A stretch of DNA of 64,000 bases, from assembly GCF_000143415.4 (NCBI RefSeq), contig NW_003314266.1, forward strand, positions 2,184,486 to 2,248,485, given 5' to 3'. The DNA comes from Selaginella moellendorffii. Taxonomy: Eukaryota; Streptophyta; Lycopodiopsida; Selaginellales; Selaginellaceae. The first letter of the stretch is position 1. Every line of letters begins with the position of its first letter. The position numbers were made by a program, and so were the translations under genes. A model generated the notes under the pieces. It saw only the letters and a list, made by a program, of their open reading frames with translations, was not told where the DNA came from and did not search any database. Below are positions 23,644 to 35,980 of the stretch, in pieces.

Positions 23644-25069
23644 TGTCGTGGATGTGACTTTGGGTATTGAAAGTTACCTATTGGCCAATCCTTACGGACA
23701 CTCTTTCCTTACTGCCACGATGGCATGAGGTTGGTATTGCTAGACTTTTTATTAATCCCTTTTGTTCAAGTGTTAGTAAATTGGACTTTGCATCTGTACT
23801 TGGCCGGATGAGCATAAGGAAGGAATTCCTAAGTGTCTATTTAGCTGAGCATACTTAGCCCGGTTTGTTAGTTCTCTTTTGCTCTGTCTTGCACTGGCTT
23901 AACAAGAACCCTCGCGTATTGAGATTGGTCCCTCAATATCGCTACATAATAGCTTACCGTGTTTGCCAAACACCCTCGCTATCATGCCTTTTGTGTTAAT
24001 CTCATTTTGGTCCCAAATGCTATTTACGGAAAGTGTCTAGATTTGCTCATTTGGCATATTTACGGAATGTAGAGATTGTCCTAAACACAATGGTGTTCGT
24101 CCTATGTCCAAATTCGCAATCTAACACCATTCCACATTTAGTAAGTTTCAAACTTGTCNNNNNNNNNNNNNNNNNNNNNNNNNNNNNNNNNNNNNNNNNN
24201 NNNNNNNNNNNNNNNNNNNNNNNNNNNNNNNNNNNNNNNNNNNNNNNNNNNNNNNNNNNNNNNNNNNNNNNNNNNNNNNNNNNNNNNNNNNNNNNNNNNN
24301 NNNNNNNNNNNNNNNNNNNNNNNNNNNNNNNNNNNNNNNNNNNNNNNNNNNNNNNNNNNNNNNNNNNNNNNNNNNNNNNNNNNNNNNNNNNNNNNNNNNN
24401 NNNNNNNNNNNNNNNNNNNNNNNNNNNNNNNNNNNNNNNNNNNNNNNNNNNNNNNNNNNNNNNNNNNNNNNNNNNNNNNNNNNNNNNNNNNNNNNNNNNN
24501 NNNNNNNNNNNNNNNNNNNNNGGTTCCAAATGTATAGTAGGGATAGTGGGTAGATCGGGCATGGCCAACCAATCTGAGGTATAGTCTAGCTCCCGCTTGC
24601 ATGCCTGTCTTTGTTCAGCGTTCGGCTTAGGTTTAAGCCCAAGTTCCATTCCATGCTAGCTGATGGAGCACCCATGTCCTCGCGTTAGGTCACCGGTATG
24701 CCGAAATAGTGCCAAACTATGTTTGGCTTTGTTTTGCGTGCTGGTCCTAACATTGGGATGTTGGTTACTCTAGGACTGTTCCAAGTCACTCCGGGCCCCT
24801 GTCTCTTCGCTCCTTCGGCTTTATGCTTAGGAATTGCTCCGTGGTTTGATTCCATCACTCGTTGACTCCACGCTTGGGAGTTTGACACCGTTCCTTCGTT
24901 CAATGGCCCAAGACCCTGAACCTCTAGTTCCACATCATGTTCCTTTGGACACGTGGCATGTGACATGTGGCATCTGTCACATGGCACAAAAAGGGTTTAG
25001 ATGCCATTTCGTGGTGTTATCCTATGGTAAATCACCATAGGATAAAGGGTCAAAACCAGGTGCACTACA
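23644..25069 (+). repeat. LARD LTR4, 3' LTR of the nested element, with assembly gap
   Basis: Starts TGTCGTGGATG and ends GTGCACTACA. It is followed by TTGGG (25070-25074), the copy of the duplication before LTR3. It contains 363 N (24159-24521), where LTR3 has only about 81 bp. Confidence 0.85.
24159..24521. other. Assembly gap (N run)
   Basis: 363 undetermined bases inside LTR4, at the place where other copies carry a long G homopolymer. Confidence 0.99.
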
Positions 25070-28000
25070 TTGGGCAATTAGTCTTGTTACATACACAAAG
25101 ATGAAGACGATGATCCGAGTGGGTACATGTTAGAGTGCAAAGGCTTCACAATTGTTCATTGGGTATGGATTTGGTTACCTTGTTGTACCTTATGATGTGA
25201 GCTTACGTTTGGGCTCATAGGATGGATTTGAGATGTTCTGTTTGCACGAATTTGAATTTGGGCTCGTGAGTGAGGCATATTAGCAACTCAAGGTTACACT
25301 TTGAGTTAGCTAGATTAATGTTAGCATATCAGTGGTTCTATGAGTTATTCCATGTACCATGGGTAAAAGTAAACCTTCCCTAGGTTTGCTATGAGTGGCA
25401 AATAAGCTGGTCTGTAGCTGTTTAGCATGATACTAGTGGATCCTTCCTAGGCATGATTACAAGTGAATCAATCAAGACTATAGGGATTAGTCTATTGGTT
25501 CAAGTATTCATTGTCGTGCTCTCTCTTATAAACTTTTCTTGGATTGGACTGAAGGCAGTGCGAAAGCAAACTAGAGGTTTAGTTAAAGATGAGACTGAAA
25601 AGAGAGTCGTCAGAGATGAAAGATCAAACACTTAAATCATTTCCTCTTCTTAAAGAGATGATTTACAATAAAGTGTTAACTCATTGCTTGTGTTCACATT
25701 ATGCAATAAAGAGTCCCTATCTTGATGCATGTTGGAAATGATAGTTTTATAAATGGTGAGTTGTGGAATAGATAGCAGTGAAGTGTTAAACCATTTTGTT
25801 TAGGCTTACTATTAAAAGACTTAGGTTGCAATGCTCAATTTTTTTTCGGGGAACCTTGTTATTGCTCCTTAAGTAGCTTGGTGTGGGATTAGTATTGAGT
25901 TTGGTCAGAATGAGAGTGGCATGAACTTATTTATGTTGTGAATAAAAGTCAGTGGTATTAAGTGTTGTAAATCTCTATCGGTAGAGTGTGGCATTTATGT
26001 TGCAATTTGTCGAATTGAGTTGGCACTTGATATTCACATAAACCTTTGAAGTAGTGACATGGGCGTTGCTTATAGTGTTGCTCAATTGATGATCAAGTCA
26101 TTATGATTTTATATTATATCCATGTGATAATAAGTAATGTGTTTATGAAGTTGCTTGGTTAAACAATAATCAACTTCAAAGTGGTTAATGGTGAAGTTAG
26201 TCTACTTGCACGAAGTAGCATTGTAGTAACTTTGATTGGATTCTCAATGGTGGTCCATTATGCTAAGCTTAAGTTGGTACCTTGTTTCCTTGAGTTTGCC
26301 CATTAAGGTGTTGAAAAGGGTTATAGCATTCACTTGCTATGGCTTGTCGGTTGTTCCGTTAGCACTTGGAGTAGATTATTGGATGGAGAAAGTGTGCAGT
26401 TGAGGCATTGACATCACTAGCACTTGTGTTAGTGGAGATGATATTGTTATGTTAAGTGATGAGGAATTTTCTCTAAAGCTTGATTTTTAATGTCATTTCT
26501 CTTGTTAAGTGTTTTAGCTTCACATTGGATCTTGAAGGTGGTTGAAGAAGAGTGTTAGTGCAATGTAGATATCTGAAAATATGGTCTTCATGATCAAGCC
26601 TTGGATGTTCATTTTGCATTTTACGGATGTCGGTGTTAGATTTGGAGATATGGGCAAAGATGTTCGATGTTTAAGCATATTGTTGGATCATGAGAATTTG
26701 TGTTGAGGTGAACCTATGTGAAGTTGTAGGTAGGAGGAAGTTGGTTGAGTCTTGAAAGTTTGCATTCCTGGACTGAAAGTCATTCTTTCTCTGGGATGGA
26801 AAATTTTCCACAAATTTTCTTAAGCTTTTCCAATAGCTGATCTATTGCTCGAAAACCATTCTGTTTTCGTAAGCCAGTACAAACTAATAAAGGGGTTGGA
26901 GTTGACTTCAGTTAGCTTAGACCTTTGTATGTAGTTTGTATGATGCGGCCCAAAAGGGATGCTCACTTTTGGGGTTAAAACAATTGAGTTGGATAGAGTC
27001 TGGAGTTGATGTAGAAAAGTGGCTGTTGCACTTTTCTAAAAAGGGTGACCCTTGTGCCTTTCTTCTATAGTGTTATGCTCAGTAGCAGATTGCACTTTGC
27101 ATTTCATTAAGACTCTATGAGAGTAGTGAGCTCTCACTGATCTTGACTTAGTCTTGGCAGCCCTGCGCCTTGACTGAGGATAGTAATGTCCAACTTTGTT
27201 TTTTGAGGTTGAGATGTTAGTACTCGTACTATAGCTTTGTCTATGAGGAGGTTGTGTGCCAATATGAGTCCATCTTATGGTCTTCACTTTAGTTTTGACT
27301 AAGTGTTGATCATGCATAGCTAGCTTCTTCAAGGCATGCTCAAAGCTATTGGCTAAATGCATTAGTGAGCTTATTGCAGTTGAGTTGGATTCAAGTAGTT
27401 ATTTTATTCGTGCTTGTCCATGAACTTTTATCTTGTATCTAGGGTATTATGTTCATGTTAGACAAGTATATGACTCGATGACATGAGTTTAGTGTTTGGG
27501 TCTCGAGTTTAGTGTTTGGGTCTCATGAAAGCAAATTGAAGAGTGATTATTGGTTGCTTTGGGATTAATGGTTGTTTATAGACTTCATCAAGGATTGTAA
27601 CATTTGTTTCACTCGATGATAATTTAGTAATGATGGGCTTGCTTTACCAGATGGTGTTGTGGAGGATCGTATTGTTAGACTTATATGGGTTTTCCATGTT
27701 GGCATGTCAACTCTACCTCTTTCAATATCATTTGGTTGTGTTTTAATCCGTGGTGTTGGATTTCATTGAGTCTTGGATGTGATGAATCACTCCTTGAGGA
27801 AATGTCATCTGTAACTGAGTATTGTTGGAGAATTAATCTCAGATACTACCTAAAGTATCTTTGACTTTGGTTAGCTTAGTTGCTAAAGAGTTTTGAATGA
27901 TTATTCACTCTCGCTTTCTTCTAGCTTTGTCCTAGTGTTGATGGCATTGAAGTGATGCTCTATCGTTGACATTATTGATGTTGAGATTTTAATGAAATGA

Positions 28001-29976
28001 GATGTCTTTCCAAAATATTGATATTGAGTTTTATTAGTCTCAATAAAGATAGTGTTGATGATTTGCCTATGGCTTCGTATTATTAGTATTCGTGCATATG
28101 CTAGTTAACAACTATATAAAGTTTAAATGAACTAAGTGACAAGTTTGAGTTAATTGTGTTTTTGATGAGATTGTTTAGTAGGGGTTGAGCTTTAGCTTTT
28201 CCTTGAAAAGTGATTCAGTCGTGGATTATGCTAACTCTACAAGCAGAAGAGTTAGTAATCGATATTGGAATGTTTGAATCCTTGTTGGATTTGAATTGAG
28301 ATATATCAATTATTGATGATTCAATGATCATGAGTCTCACATGAATTAATTTCAATGCTAAAGAAGAAATTATGGTACAACCCACAATAACCTCCTCAGC
28401 ACATCCAGAAGCTAAACTTCATAATGCCAAAGCTAATGAAGAGTATATCTACATCAATCCAAAAGCTAAGCACAATAGAACTATACTCAACAAGTGATCA
28501 CTAAACCATCTTCCATAAATCCATCTATAACAAAACATAACTCACTTCATAACAAGCATAAGAACTTTGAGTTTTCATGCTTATTGTTCTATTTGTTATA
28601 AGTTGTTGGGGAAGGCATTTTTGGCTTATTAACTTTGATGTGGAAGTTAGCTTTTGCATTTAGCAATCATTGGTGATAATTGACTATCATTTAAGATAGT
28701 TGATTATCATTGTCAAAAAGTTTTGCTTGATTGTTGTTGATACAAGATGATTTGTTATTCCTCAGAATGGTGGATTTCTTCTTTGACGATGATTATGCAT
28801 CTCTTTATTAGTGGGATGATTAATGTTTTTTCATGATAGTTAATTATTCTCTTTAATGGCTTATGGCTTTTCGCAATACCATATATTCTTTGTGGTTTGC
28901 TTTGGATTGGTCTCTTGGGTTTGATCAGACATCAGTAGGATGTTGCTAGCACTTGCCTAGACAACTCTAGTTCCTTCGTATTATTGATTGAAATTTAGTC
29001 AGATTAGCTGGTGTGATAGTTGGCAAGAATGAGTGTTTGTTGGTTTTGCCGCATTCATTATGTTTTGCTGATTATTGCTTGCGCTAGTTTTGCTAGATTG
29101 GGATGTTGTTACTTTTGGGTGATACATTCGCAATCATTTTGCTTGCTAGTCAATAATACTTTGTGTTCTTTGAGTTATTTTTCATAAGTTGTTTAGCATA
29201 CTATCTGCCATCTTCAGTAGTTAAGTTTCATTATTGAGTTTCCTTGATAATACACTAGCTATTGAATTTTGTTGGATGGTGAATCCTATGTTTACGAATT
29301 ATGATGATCTTGGTGGTTCCTATACTACTATAATACTAGTTTATCGGATGATAATTTACTTGGAATACTTTTGTGTTCTAATCTAAGCATTATTCACTGA
29401 TAATTAAATCTCTAAGATATCATTGTCTATGACTTTGATATTGTCCATCCATTGATCTTTGAGTTTGGGCCAGTATAGGTAGACTAGTTTCAACACTTCA
29501 TGTGCATGGTGAAATCTTTAGTCATGGGGTAGCTATTGTCGACTGGTCACATAAGCCACTTCTCTGTCGATGTTCCTTATTTTGTTAAAAAGGCATGATC
29601 ATGTAAACAACTCTAACTGCCTGTTTACAGTAGTCTATCTAAACCTTACCGACGGGTTTGGTTTCTTTGCTCATGAGGCTTCTCTCTCTATGTCCTTGCA
29701 AGCAGGGGCATAACACACTTTTGTAAGCTAGGTGACACCTAGAGCAGCAAGGGTGGCTAACTCCATTGGTCATTTCTTTGTCGGTGACGACCGGAAAGTG
29801 TCTGAGTTAGTAGTGCATCCGTGTTAGACAAAGAGGTTGTCTCCTAACTCATTTAAGTTGGTGCATTTCTCATATAGTGTGAATACTGTGAACTTTTTCT
29901 GGAGTTGTTTCCTTGGCGGTATTCTAGACTCGAGTGTGCATCGACGAGGACATCGATTTTCCCTAGGGGGGGAGAG
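25070..29976 (+). mobile_element. LARD internal region 3 (continuation of the outer element)
   Basis: Resumes at TTGGGCAATTAGTC, exactly where the LTR2-adjacent internal stops at 16641. It is non-coding and ends with a polypurine tract (CCCTAGGGGGGGAGAG) before LTR5. There is no TRIM at the equivalent site. Confidence 0.8.
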
Positions 29977-30861
29977 TGTCGCGAATGTGACTTTAGGTAT
30001 CGAAAGTTACCTGTCAGCTAGTCCTTACGGACACTCTTTCCTTACTGCCATGACGGCAAGAGATCAGTATTATTTGGCCCGTTATCAGCCTCCGCTTAAG
30101 CTAGTTGAGAAATTGGTCTTCGCGTGTGCACTTAACCAGATGAGCATAAGGAAGGCATTCCTAAGTGTCTGTTTAGTCAAGCATACTTGACCTGGTTAGA
30201 GAAATTCATTCATTGACTTGCACTTGCTAGTGTTAGGAACCCCCGCGATATTGAGCTTGGTCCCTCAATATTCGTTGAATGATAGCTTACCGTGTCTACT
30301 AAACACCCTTGCTATCATGCCCTTTGTGTTAGTCTCATTTTGGCCCCAAATGCTATTTATGGAAACTGTCTAGTTTTGCTCATTTGGCATATCTACGGAA
30401 TGTAAAGATTGTTCTGAACACAATGGTGTTCATCTCGTGTCCAAATTCGCAATCTAGGGACATTCTATATTTAGTACGTTTCGAGCTTGTCCTAGAGACT
30501 AATTTCTGATACTAAGAGAGGCTTAGGGTGAAAGCCTGAAGCCTGAAGTGTGTGTTCCTCAAGGGGGGGCGGGGGAGAAGCGGGAGCTGTGCGGGGTTCC
30601 AAATGTATAGTAGGGATAGTGGGTAGGTCAGGCATAGCCGACCAACCTGAGGCATAGTCTAACTCCCACTTGTGAGCCTGTTCTTGTTCTACATCTGGCT
30701 TGGGTCTAAGCCCAAGTTCCATTCCATGCTAGTTGGTGGAGTACCCCTGTCCTCGCGTTAGGCCACTGGTATGCCGAAATAGCACCAGACTCCGTTTGGC
30801 TCCATTTTGCGTGTTAGTCCTGGTATTGGGATGCTGGTTGCTCCAGGATTGTTCCAAGTTG
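29977..30861 (+). repeat. LARD LTR5, truncated
   Basis: Starts TGTCGCGAATG and matches other LTRs for about 885 bp up to CCAAGTTG, where the gypsy element at 30862 interrupts it. A piece of the same LTR reappears inverted at about 34146-34440. Confidence 0.75.
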
Positions 30862-30863
30862 TG

Positions 30864-30891
30864 TTGGGGGAAGGAGGGGCGCTTCCCCCAA
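30864..30891. repeat. Hairpin at the LTR end
   Basis: TTGGGGGAAG and CTTCCCCCAA form a perfect 10-bp stem around an 8-nt loop, at the terminus of the gypsy LTR. Confidence 0.6.
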
Positions 30892-32762
30892 TGCTCACTC
30901 AAACACAAGAAATGCTTCAATGTTGTATACAAGATGCCCCCCCCCCCCCCCCCCCCCTGCCGTTGTGGGGCAAGGGTTTTATACAAGGAAGATGGGGAAT
31001 ATTCCAAGGACCAAAATATTCCCTCTCTCTCTCTCACTCTCTCAGTGGCCACACCCAAACATGCGACCACAGTGGATTGCGCTAGCTCCAGACAGGCAAG
31101 AACCCTCCAAAGAGTGTAGAGTGTACGTCTACTACTGATGCCAAGTGCTGGTAGCTGCATGAAATAGTAGAAACTCTAGAAAACAAAATGGAAAAAAAAG
31201 AAAAGAGGTGGGTGTGAAGTTTGGAGATAGGGAGGAAAACCCGTTGGGAAACCCTGTAGTCAAACTGGGCCCTAAAGTTGAAGAAAATGTGCAGAAAAAG
31301 TGTGAAAACAGGAGGAAAATAGAAGAAAAAAAAGTGAGTACCCAAAGAACTTAACCCGTAGCCAGATTTCGGCTCAGGAAAGTGTAATATTTAAATCCAG
31401 CCTATTGATGACTTTCGGTATGCTCCAAGGATTGGCAAAATTGAGAAAAAAAGAGAGGTAGAAGAGGGGATGTGTTGTCCAAGGGTGGTAAGTGTGGAAT
31501 TGATGAAAGATGGAGTGATATGGTGGAGCGCCAAGATGGTGGTGGCACTCTGAAAAGGTGGCCATTGATAACTATTGGCCCATATAGTAAATGTTGACTT
31601 CTCGGAGTAGCCGGTAACCAGTAACTAATAACCAATAACTAGGGACCTATAACCGGTAACCACCTACTCTCACTCCTACTCCTGCGCCTGCTCCAGCACT
31701 GATATGGTGGAGTGATATGATGGAGTGCTGAGATGGGGTGGCACTCTGAGAAGGTGGCTAGTCTGATGTGTCGGACTGAAGAAGTCAGCAATTGAAAAGG
31801 ACGGTGTAGTTGCTGGGTTGCCGGTAAAGAGAGGTGGCATGTGTCCACTGAGTGCTGGAGCAAAAGAAAGTGGCTTTGGCTTTTGTGGCCTCGTCTAAAG
31901 ATCCACCTAGGTGCCTTGAGTGAACAGGTTCACCCGGTTGGAAAAAAGTCGCTCCAGAAAATCTAGTGCGTTGTCGGCTAATGGTCGTAAGGACCTCTCG
32001 AAAACGGGATGTCCAAATGAGGTGGTGTCTTTTGCTATTGGTGCACGTATGTGTGTCTATGGTATGGTGTAAATGTGACCTCAAACGGAGATGTGAATGA
32101 TGGTGAAAGAATGAAAGATGCAAGACAGGCATCTAGAGATAAGTGTGGGCAATGTTGCTGAAAGTGATTAGTGATGGAACTGTGAGTGTAGATGATATGG
32201 AATGAGTGAGGGGAATGTGTAGGGTGTAGTAATGGTAAGGGAAGGGCTAAAGAACCTGGAACATAGACTAGGCCAAGTGAGGAACCTCCATACAAACGGC
32301 AATGCAGTTTGAGCACGAAATCCAAAGCATGGGCCATAATCCAATGGAGAAACACCCTCTGAAAGTAAGAAAACTAGCCATGAAAGTAAAGTGAAAGAAA
32401 GGAAGAAAAAGAAAAAGAAAAAGAAGAGAAAAGGAACACCTCACCGGATGAAGCATTTGAGATGAGAGTGGTTGTGAGCGTGTGGGAGCTCACGTCCATC
32501 AGCATCAACTAGCACATATGCTCTACCTTCGATGTGTCACTGGTCAAAGTAGGGGCCAATCTAGCAAGGGGAGAACTTTGTAGGTGGCGTAAACTCCTTG
32601 AGTAGAACGAGATTGCCATCCTCGAATGGTTTAGCAGACCGTTGGTGATCGATGACTGACTTGATTTTTTGCTTGCCTCGAAAGAGATGTTTAGTCATGG
32701 ATCATCACTGTTCTTCCAAGGCAAGAACCTCCAAGTCACATGCATGAACCTTGTCCTCATCT

Positions 32763-33673
32763 CTAAGTTACATCACTGCTGCGTATCGAAGTGAAAGTGA
32801 GAGTGATGGCACTTGGATCTCCACTGGAAGCACGGCCTCTATCCCATAGACAAGGGAGAATGGGGTCGCAGAGATGGATGTCTTGAAGGACGTCCGAAAA
32901 GCCCACAACGCCATAACCAAGTGCTCGTGCCAATGCCTTGGGGTGATCCTCAACAAGCTTGGAGATGACTGTCTTCAATATCTTGTTGCTGGACTCCGCC
33001 TAGCCATTGCACTCAGGATAATAGTTGCTGCTCTTCACGTGTTTGACCTACAGCTGTTGGAGAAGATGCTACATCACCTGTCCAAGGAAGCCACTGCCAC
33101 AATCGAAAACCAAAACAGCAGGAACTCCGAATCTGCAAATGACGTACTCGTAGATAAACTTTGCTATAGACTATTGATCTACCTATCGTAGAGGGGTGGC
33201 CTCGACCCATTTTGTAAAATAGTCCATTGCCACAATGATGTAATATTGTCCTTTTGAGCTCAGTGGGATGATTGGGCCAACGAAGTCAAGTCCCCACTGA
33301 AAAAAAGGACCTAGAGAAGTGATGAGCTGGAAAGGAAGACGTGGAACATGGCTCTGAGGGGTGAACCGTTGGCACTACTCACATGCCTTTGCATAGGCCA
33401 GGCTGTCCTGGTGAATCCGAGGCCAAAAGTAGCCATGGTGCAAGAGGAGCTATGCTGTGACTCGTCCCGAGAAATGCCCCGCACAAGAGTGGAAAGTGCG
33501 AAGGAGCCCAGGGACCTCGTGTTCCCCCACACACCGCAACAAAACCTCCTAAGAAGTCCTCCTGTAAAGGTGTCTATCGAGAAGGCAAAACCCCCATGCT
33601 CGGATCTCCAATGCCTTTTGTTGTACTGGTGAGGAATCTGCTGGGAATTGACTTGAATCCAGGTACACTGCAA
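32763..33673 (-). pseudogene. gypsy integrase, frameshifted
   Basis: The zinc-binding part (about 33673-33311) reads in shifting frames. The end shows WHEHLVMALWAFRTSFKT and SLVYGIEAVLPVEIQVPSL (about 32960-32780), diagnostic of gypsy integrase tails. Several frameshifts show it is inactive. Confidence 0.75.
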
Positions 33674-33824
33674 TATCCTGTAATGCTGCTGGGACTACAA
33701 AGGAAGTAGCTTTAGCAACCAAGAACTCGCTCAGATCCATCGCACGCTTGCGCCGCATGTGAAAAGTTGGCTAGAACTCTTGGATGGTCAGAATCCAAGA
33801 TAAAGTACGAGGACTGTGAACTAG

Positions 33825-34145
33825 TCACTGTAAAAGAAAGGTCAGCACATTAAAATAGACGTGGAAATGGATACGGGCTCCAACGAGAAAGTGACGAAAT
33901 CGCTCCAAGGTGTAAACAACAGCCACTGCTTCTTTTTCTGCATCCACGTACTTCTTCTTAGTCTCCTTGAATGAATGTGATGCATAGTATGTTGCATGTG
34001 GTGGCTTGCCAGGCTGTGAATATTGGCAAAGGCATACTCCAAAAGCCTCTGTACCTGTTGTCATGTAAATGTCAAAAAGAAGTTGTCGTTCTGGTGTGTA
34101 GCGCATCTGAATTTGGAGCCAAACTCCAAGCCCGTTGCGCCACAA
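33825..34145 (-). pseudogene. gypsy RNase H domain
   Basis: The open frame contains EAFGVCLCQYSQPGKPPHAT, then KKKYVDAEKEAVAVVYTLER and FRHFLVGARIHFHV, the standard pattern of the gypsy RNase H. The catalytic Asp near the start falls in a degenerate stretch. It is cut off upstream by the inverted LTR piece. Confidence 0.75.
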
Positions 34146-34440
34146 ACGAGGGTCCGGTACAATCCCACGAGCACCAGCTCCCCGTATCCAGCACCTACAT
34201 GCAAAATAGTGTCAGACGGAGTCTAGCACAATTTTGGCATACCGGTGGCCTAATGCAAGGAGGAGGGTACTCCACCGACTAGAGCAGCGTGGAGCTTGGG
34301 CTTAGACCCAAGCCAGATGTAGAACAAGGAGTGACACAGCCTAGCGGGAGCCAAACTAATGTCTCAGATGGTTGGACATGCATTCTAACCGCTATCCCTA
34401 CTATACATTTGGAACCCCCCACAGCCCCCCCCCCCCCCCG
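34146..34440 (-). repeat. Inverted fragment of the LARD LTR
   Basis: The reverse complement matches the middle of LTR5 (for example GGGTCTAAGCCCAAG, CCAAATGTATAGTAGGGATA and GGAGTACCC). So the gypsy element lies between LARD LTR pieces in opposite orientation. Confidence 0.7.
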
Positions 34441-35099
34441 ACTTGAGGTTGGGACTGAGACCGAGGGGCCTTGGGTGGGAGTGAGCATGGATTTGGTTGG
34501 TGCCAGAGGGACCATCCAAGGAAGTGCTCAAGAGCAGCTCCCACTCCCGAAAGGGAAACCGACTGCAGTGCTTCCGGCTCATGTGGAGTGGTGCCCCACT
34601 TGAATACCATGCAGCTCATTGGTCCTCGCCCTTCCTAGGGGCTTGGACCTTCCCTTCGAGATGGAAGTGGGGGGGTAGAGGTACCCATACCGGGCCGTTA
34701 GGCCACGGTGTTTCGCCCCGGTGTCCCGAAGCAAGTGTTGCACCCGAGACTTAGGATTTAGAGGGTCCCATGATCAAGTCTTGTGGTACCAAGGGAAGTT
34801 AGGAACTTGGAAGCTTGGTGTGCTTGGCTACTTATGCTTGTGGGGAGTGTAACTGAACCTTAAGTCCAATTTAACCCGGGGAGGGGGATTGGGAGAGATT
34901 TGGGAATCCGTGGATGGATGGCTAACACTCCATTGCTCGTGCAGTGAGTAGCTGAAACCAAGTAGGACCAAGTAGGAGCTGGTACCATAGGCGGGAACCT
35001 TGGAAAAGGAACTTAGCAAAAGCCAAGGCAGTGTTGGACGGATAAACAAGGTAAGCTAGCAAATTGGGAAAGAAAAATTTGTAACTTACACTTTCTCAT
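34441..35099. other. Unclassified, probably transposon-derived
   Basis: G-rich then mixed sequence. No protein similarity or repeat partner in the window was recognised. Confidence 0.3.
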
Positions 35100-35830
35100 G
35101 CAATGCAATTGACATGGTTGGAGGTGAGTCAGGTAGCCCGAGACATCTCTCAACTTCACTCTCTTTATTTAAGAGTAAGGTTGAGCCTCTAGACAAGCCC
35201 TCTTTATTTGATGGCGGGGCTTATAGAGTACAGGCTCCCATATCCAGCTTTTCAGAGTGTTTCTTGATAGAGAAAGGGCTTCTCGACTTGTTTCTTGCAT
35301 GGGACCAACTCTCTCTTATGGAGCTAAATGACACAGTCACTCCAAACCAGATCCATCTTTCACAGGACACAGCTGAAATCAATCCTCCTCAACAACTATC
35401 TATGGTAATACAGCATTGTAAGGCATATGGTGGCCTTGACCACAATAGCGACAACAACCTCCATGTCCATGACAACATTACTGCTGCTGATAGTAGTTGG
35501 CATTACTGCTTGACATTCATCATGCGTTGGAGCTTCTGGCTCACCACCCCAATTAGTACTATGGGTACTGAATATACCAATCTCCGCATGTACACTTTCA
35601 ATTGGAATACTTGAATGCCATTCTCAGAGAAGTTACTGAAATGTGTGAGCCTGGAGAAGAGGGAGTTGAGGTTTCCCCCAAGCATCCATCTAAAGAAATT
35701 AAACTCTTGAACATGGCCAGTGATGTTGCTACATAATTCTTGAGAGAGTTGTTATGACAGAAATGTGCGGTTACTGCTGCTGATTTGTAACACCTATTTT
35801 GAAAGCCAGAAGTGCATTTAGCTCCTCTGC
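35100..35830 (-). mobile_element. Possible decayed gag with zinc knuckle
   Basis: The minus strand around 35420-35470 encodes CRYCGQGHHMPYNA, a CCHC zinc knuckle with the last Cys changed to Ala. Upstream broken readings contain NYVATSLAMFKSLISLDG. The order suggests a copia-type gag remnant. A plus-strand ORF at 35114-35614 is taken as chance. Confidence 0.35.
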
Positions 35831-35980
35831 TGATAAATTCCTAAAGCCATGCGGAGTCTTGATTGGAAATTATACAAACATCTAGTTTCAGTTAACTTCA
35901 CTATATCAGCAACAAGATTACAGTTTAAATAAGAGACTTGGAAAGCCTAAAATCGGAAAACCTTAGAAAAAGCGGGGTAA

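Larger units (their letters stand above)
11134..30861 (+). mobile_element. Cluster of three LARD-like non-coding LTR elements
   Basis: Five related LTRs of about 1.0-1.1 kb (TGTCGCGAATG to GCGCTACA) lie in the same orientation. Each intact junction shows TTTGGTATCAGAG-like sequence (initiator-Met tRNA primer site) after the LTR and a G-rich polypurine tract before the next. The internals (about 3.4, 4.9 without its insert, and 4.9 kb) contain no retroviral ORFs, as in large retrotransposon derivatives. Arrangement: LTR1-int1-LTR2-int3-LTR5, with a complete LTR3-int2-LTR4 element inserted 45-50 bp into int3. Confidence 0.85.
30862..34145 (-). mobile_element. 5'-truncated Ty3/gypsy element (RNase H, integrase, probable 3' LTR)
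   Basis: On the minus strand RNase H (34145-33825) is followed by the integrase zinc-binding region (about 33640-33311), the core (33300-32950) and the tail (to 32763). About 1.4 kb of non-coding sequence follows, then an LTR-like end finishing CCCAACA at 30862. A TATAAAA-like box is seen on the minus strand near 30975. Gag, protease, RT and the 5' LTR are absent. Confidence 0.75.

Noticed and set aside
24033-24649. Long open frames on both strands
   Set aside because: They are created by the run of N, which contains no stops.
30733-31160. Several overlapping frames with polyproline
   Set aside because: They come from a C/G homopolymer in LTR-derived sequence; there is no protein-like composition.
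33348-33632. Plus-strand 94-codon frame
   Set aside because: Antisense to the integrase zinc-binding region, which is recognisable on the minus strand.
35114-35614. 166-codon plus-strand frame
   Set aside because: No similarity or splice context; the minus strand carries a zinc-knuckle remnant in the same place.
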